From a virus: a DNA stretch of 46,197 nt. Below, in pieces: positions 43,828 through 46,197 of the stretch. The stretch covers positions 1 to 46,197 of the IMG/VR virus record IMGVR_UViG_3300037961_004792. One strand, written 5' to 3'. Numbering within the stretch: the first letter of the stretch is position 1; the number at the start of each line of letters is the position of its first letter. Under the pieces are notes generated by a model. The model was not told where the DNA came from. It saw only the letters and a program-made list of their open reading frames with translations, and did not search any database. Both the position numbers and the translations under genes were made by a program.

Positions 43828-44551
43828 CTATTGCTTGTTTTAATACGGAGTAATCTCTGATTGATGTTATTTCTTTTAGTTTTCTCATTTTAAGTTTACT
43901 TCCGCCTTCAGTTAAAACATCTATAGCTTCTATTGCTTTTGCTATCATGTTTTCTTTTCTTATCTCTTTGTTTGCTGATGCAATAGACTTTAGTATATCT
44001 TCCTTAAAATACCACCTAACTAAATGCCTGGTCGTTTCCAAAACTTCTGCAACCTTTGAAATTGTAATCTTTTCTTTTTTAAACCAAAGTTCTTCAATAA
44101 CACTGCTGATTCTATCTTCTGATGGTTTTTCTTTTGCAGATATTAACTGTCCAACAATTTTCATTTTAGTTTTTCTGTCAAACATTTTTGATGGATTGAA
44201 TATTATTTTTCTATATCTAGCACAATATGGCTTTTTTTTGATACGGTGTACTCTTTCAACCATATCTTCTACTCTTGAATTACCATAGGTTCTTATAATG
44301 TGTCCACTTCCTCTGTCGGACAAAACAGAGAAAAATCGTTTCATTTTTGATAATTTGAATTCTGGGTTTAGCCAAATAAACTTTTCAGCTATATATTCCA
44401 GCTCTGCAAATGAATTTATCTTTCTTGTGGTTCTGTAAAGGCTATAGTACTCTACACCATCTGGAAAAAACAGATAGTCCGCCCCTTTAAATATAAAAGA
44501 GGACTCCATGATGATTCTATGTCTTTCGTAATCAAATAGGGGTATTAGCAT
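43805..44551 (-). CDS. Helix-turn-helix protein of unknown function, 248 aa
   Basis: Residues 162-185 (ITISKVAEVLETTRHLVRWY) form a clear helix-turn-helix. A second possible one is at 219-243 (SKLKMRKLKEITSIRDYS, then LKQAI). The N-terminal 120 residues are aromatic and basic with HRIKKKPYCARYRKIIF. The start at 44551 overlaps groES by 20 bases; ATG 44509 (MESSFIFKG) is an alternative. It could be a late transcription regulator or an initiator-like protein. It follows the chaperonin genes in the same direction. Confidence 0.55.
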   Translation of the reverse strand: MLIPLFDYERHRIIMESSFIFKGADYLFFPDGVEYYSLYRTTRKINSFAELEYIAEKFIWLNPEFKLSKMKRFFSVLSDRGSGHIIRTYGNSRVEDMVERVHRIKKKPYCARYRKIIFNPSKMFDRKTKMKIVGQLISAKEKPSEDRISSVIEELWFKKEKITISKVAEVLETTRHLVRWYFKEDILKSIASANKEIRKENMIAKAIEAIDVLTEGGSKLKMRKLKEITSIRDYSVLKQAIVNYQKLV

Positions 44552-44810
44552 CGTCTAGCATCACTACCACATCTCTTTCTCGTATGGCCTTGTATTTTTC
44601 TCCTTTGATTCTGATATCACTACCAGCTACTTTATCAAAGTAAACAACCATCCCTTCTTTCACTTCTTTTACAAGTTCTCCTATTGTAATGACTTTTCCA
44701 ATGATGTATCTAACGTTTAAATCAGATTTATCGCTAATAATTAAACCTAATTCGTTTTTTTGGTATACCTCACCGTCTTCAACAATGATAAAATCTCCTA
44801 CTGCTTTCAT
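44532..44810 (-). CDS. groES: Co-chaperonin GroES, 92 aa
   Basis: The sequence fits the GroES barrel: FIIVEDGEV at 7-15, a mobile loop with G22-L23-I24-I25 in place of the GIVL of bacterial GroES, then IIGKVITIG at 36-44, VKEGMVVYFDKVAGSDIRI at 50-68 and YKAIRERDVVVML at 73-85. A heptameric lid for the chaperonin encoded upstream is expected. The order is groEL, a 71-residue gene, groES, the reverse of the usual bacterial groES-groEL. Its start overlaps the 71-residue gene by four bases (ATGA). Confidence 0.8.
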   Translation of the reverse strand: MKAVGDFIIVEDGEVYQKNELGLIISDKSDLNVRYIIGKVITIGELVKEVKEGMVVYFDKVAGSDIRIKGEKYKAIRERDVVVMLDDANTPI

Positions 44811-45022
44811 TGAGTTTGTGGTAATTTAGGTGCTCTTTTATAATTAACGTTCTTTTTTTTCTCATCATTGATATTCCACTTCGTTATTACGTCACCCTCT
44901 AAGTCAATCACCGTATACCCATGTCTTGTTAAAAGCTCAATAGAACTGTGAAGTTTTCTTACTTCTTCCCTATAGTCCTCGAAAATTTGATTTGAAATTG
45001 CTTCGTGTGTATGTTCACTCAT
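44807..45022 (-). CDS. Small protein between groEL and groES, 71 aa
   Basis: The product is helical with a charged N-terminal part (NQIFEDYREEVRKLHSSIEL) and a short beta segment (YTVIDLEGDVITKWNI), then a basic Pro-containing tail. It has no known domain. It lies five bases after the groEL stop and overlaps the groES start, so it is co-translated with the chaperonin pair. A role as a chaperonin adaptor is possible but unsupported. Confidence 0.55.
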   Translation of the reverse strand: MSEHTHEAISNQIFEDYREEVRKLHSSIELLTRHGYTVIDLEGDVITKWNINDEKKKNVNYKRAPKLPQTQ

Positions 45023-45027
45023 AATAT

Positions 45028-46197
45028 TTAATTTTTGTTTGTTTTTATTCGTTTATTTGAAATTACGCATGATGTTGTTAGAATTATACCAGCAACTGAT
45101 GCTGAATTCATAACTGCGTTCTTGGTAACCTTAAAAGGGTCAATAATCCCCATTTTAAACATATTACCAAATTTTTTGTTCTTTACATCAAACCCCATGT
45201 CTTTGTTTGAGTTTTTTACTTTCTCAAGTAGTTCAATGTAATCTTGTCCAGAGTTCTCAATGATGCGCTGAAACACAACAGGCAAACAACTCCAAACGAC
45301 CCCATATCCTATTAAAAAAGAATCAGAACGGCCTCGCGGAGGTTTTTTCGCGATTTTTTTGTTATATGCGTTCATTAGTGCAATCCCTCCACCAGCAACT
45401 ATACCCTGTTCAAGCGCAGCTTTAGTTGCATGGATGGAGTCATCTACTCTATCTTTCTTTTCTTTTAGCTCTACTTCAGAATTACCAGCAAGCTTGATGG
45501 TTGCTACACCACCTGCTAATTTTGATAATCTATCCTGTAAATGCCATTTAATAGATTTATTCTTTGTTTTTCTTATTTCTGTGTTGAGGTATTCAATGAT
45601 TTCGTCTTTTTGTGGGTTGACTTGCTCATCAAACACCAAAATCGTTTCATTACTGTCTGAAATCATTTGCTTACATGTACCAAGATACGATGCGTCTATA
45701 TTTTGCATGGAATCACCAGACATCTCTGAAATAATCTTAGCACCTGTCATAAGTGCTAAATCTTCCAATAATTCAAACCTACCGATACCAATACCTTCAG
45801 GTTGGAAGAAATTAGCTGTTAAATTCTTTTTATTTATGTTTTGAGCTATAAATAGCTTTACCCTATCATCTAAATCAGCTATAATTAGAAGTGGGCGCTT
45901 TTGTTTGATTGATTGTTCAAATGCAAAGTGTAGTCTTTCATGCATGTCAATCTTAGTATCACTAATAACAATAAGTGGATTTTGAAACTCTACTGTCTTT
46001 TTTCTAAGATTATTTACACTAAATGGTGTTCCGTACCCTCTTTTGATTCTTGTACCATTAGTTATTTCAGTATAATCTTCGCCTGTTGCAGAGTCGTCCA
46101 TTGTTACAACTCCGTTCTTCCCAACTTTATTGTATGCGTCAGCAATCATGTTTCCTAAGTACTGGTCTCCATTTGCTGAAATAGTAGCAACCTCCAC
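45028..46197 (-). CDS. groEL: Chaperonin GroEL, 5' end outside window
   Basis: The visible 389 residues match GroEL from about E. coli residue 148 on (VATISANGDQYLG, then KVGKNGVVTMDD). They cover the apical domain, the second intermediate part and the C-terminal equatorial domain. RVDDSIHATKAALEQGIVAG keeps the catalytic aspartate (residue 253 of the fragment, equal to D398), and FKMGIIDPFKVTKNAVMNSA is the equatorial helix. The apical segment APGFGDRRK is replaced by QPEGIGIGRFELLED, and the protein ends KRIKTNKN without the GGM tail. It is therefore divergent but apparently functional. The 5' end lies outside the right edge, so the first codon shown (GTG) is not the true start. Confidence 0.88.
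   Translation of the reverse strand: MEVATISANGDQYLGNMIADAYNKVGKNGVVTMDDSATGEDYTEITNGTRIKRGYGTPFSVNNLRKKTVEFQNPLIVISDTKIDMHERLHFAFEQSIKQKRPLLIIADLDDRVKLFIAQNINKKNLTANFFQPEGIGIGRFELLEDLALMTGAKIISEMSGDSMQNIDASYLGTCKQMISDSNETILVFDEQVNPQKDEIIEYLNTEIRKTKNKSIKWHLQDRLSKLAGGVATIKLAGNSEVELKEKKDRVDDSIHATKAALEQGIVAGGGIALMNAYNKKIAKKPPRGRSDSFLIGYGVVWSCLPVVFQRIIENSGQDYIELLEKVKNSNKDMGFDVKNKKFGNMFKMGIIDPFKVTKNAVMNSASVAGIILTTSCVISNKRIKTNKN

Noticed and set aside
45359-45844. 161-codon plus-strand open frame antisense to groEL
   Set aside because: The GroEL frame is clearly conserved across the region; the antisense product is Ser/Leu-rich and matches nothing.
1-46197. tRNA genes, CRISPR array, integrase or insertion sequence
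   Set aside because: The gaps are too short and lack cloverleaf or direct-repeat structure, and no recombinase or transposase motif was found in any coding frame.

Overview
The window is a stretch of an AT-rich tailed-phage genome. The virion-gene set suggests a podovirus-like, short-tailed phage related in its head and neck genes to crAss-like phages. The likely host is a Bacteroidota bacterium, probably a marine flavobacterium. Four things point to that host: TAnnTTTG promoter elements in several intergenic gaps, a near absence of Shine-Dalgarno sequences before otherwise convincing starts, two signal peptides ending in the Flavobacteriia-like pattern SQ/NF or GQ/NF, and many small basic proteins that I recognise as recurrent in marine phages. 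Family statements come from memory and motif reading; no search was run.

Almost everything is on the minus strand, so transcription reads from right to left. At the right edge is a chaperonin operon: groEL (5' end outside the window), a 71-residue protein, groES and a 248-residue helix-turn-helix protein. Next is a single plus-strand winged-helix gene (43342..43827) with a divergent promoter region. From 43273 down to 34457 lies an accessory late region. It holds tiny Lys/Arg-rich proteins packed with ATGA or TAATG overlaps, two adhesin/fibre proteins, membrane proteins, two exported proteins (a thioredoxin-like protein without cysteines and an outer-membrane-barrel-like protein), an M15 peptidase endolysin, a holin and a further mini-protein. 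From 34415 to 26885 is the main tail-fibre array, including a 1347-residue fibre with a C-terminal self-cleaving S74 chaperone.

From 26835 to 304 is the virion assembly block. In order it contains two small proteins, a GroES-like protein with two apparent repeats, a putative small terminase, the large terminase, portal, scaffold, major capsid protein, a head-associated protein, two neck/adaptor proteins, a 1768-residue tail muzzle protein carrying an Ig-like and a vWA-like domain, a tail protein, and three internal (ejection) proteins of 251, 621 and 2209 residues. Two hairpin-plus-U terminators flank the gene after the capsid gene and probably tune expression after the capsid peak. At the left edge a convergent plus-strand nuclease gene enters from outside the window.

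Once the short genes are counted, no stretch over about 120 bases is empty. I saw no tRNA, CRISPR, integrase or insertion sequence. The most unusual points are the chaperonin set (GroEL, GroES and a separate two-repeat GroES-like protein in the packaging block), the vWA domain on a tail protein, and the exported accessory proteins beside the lysis genes.
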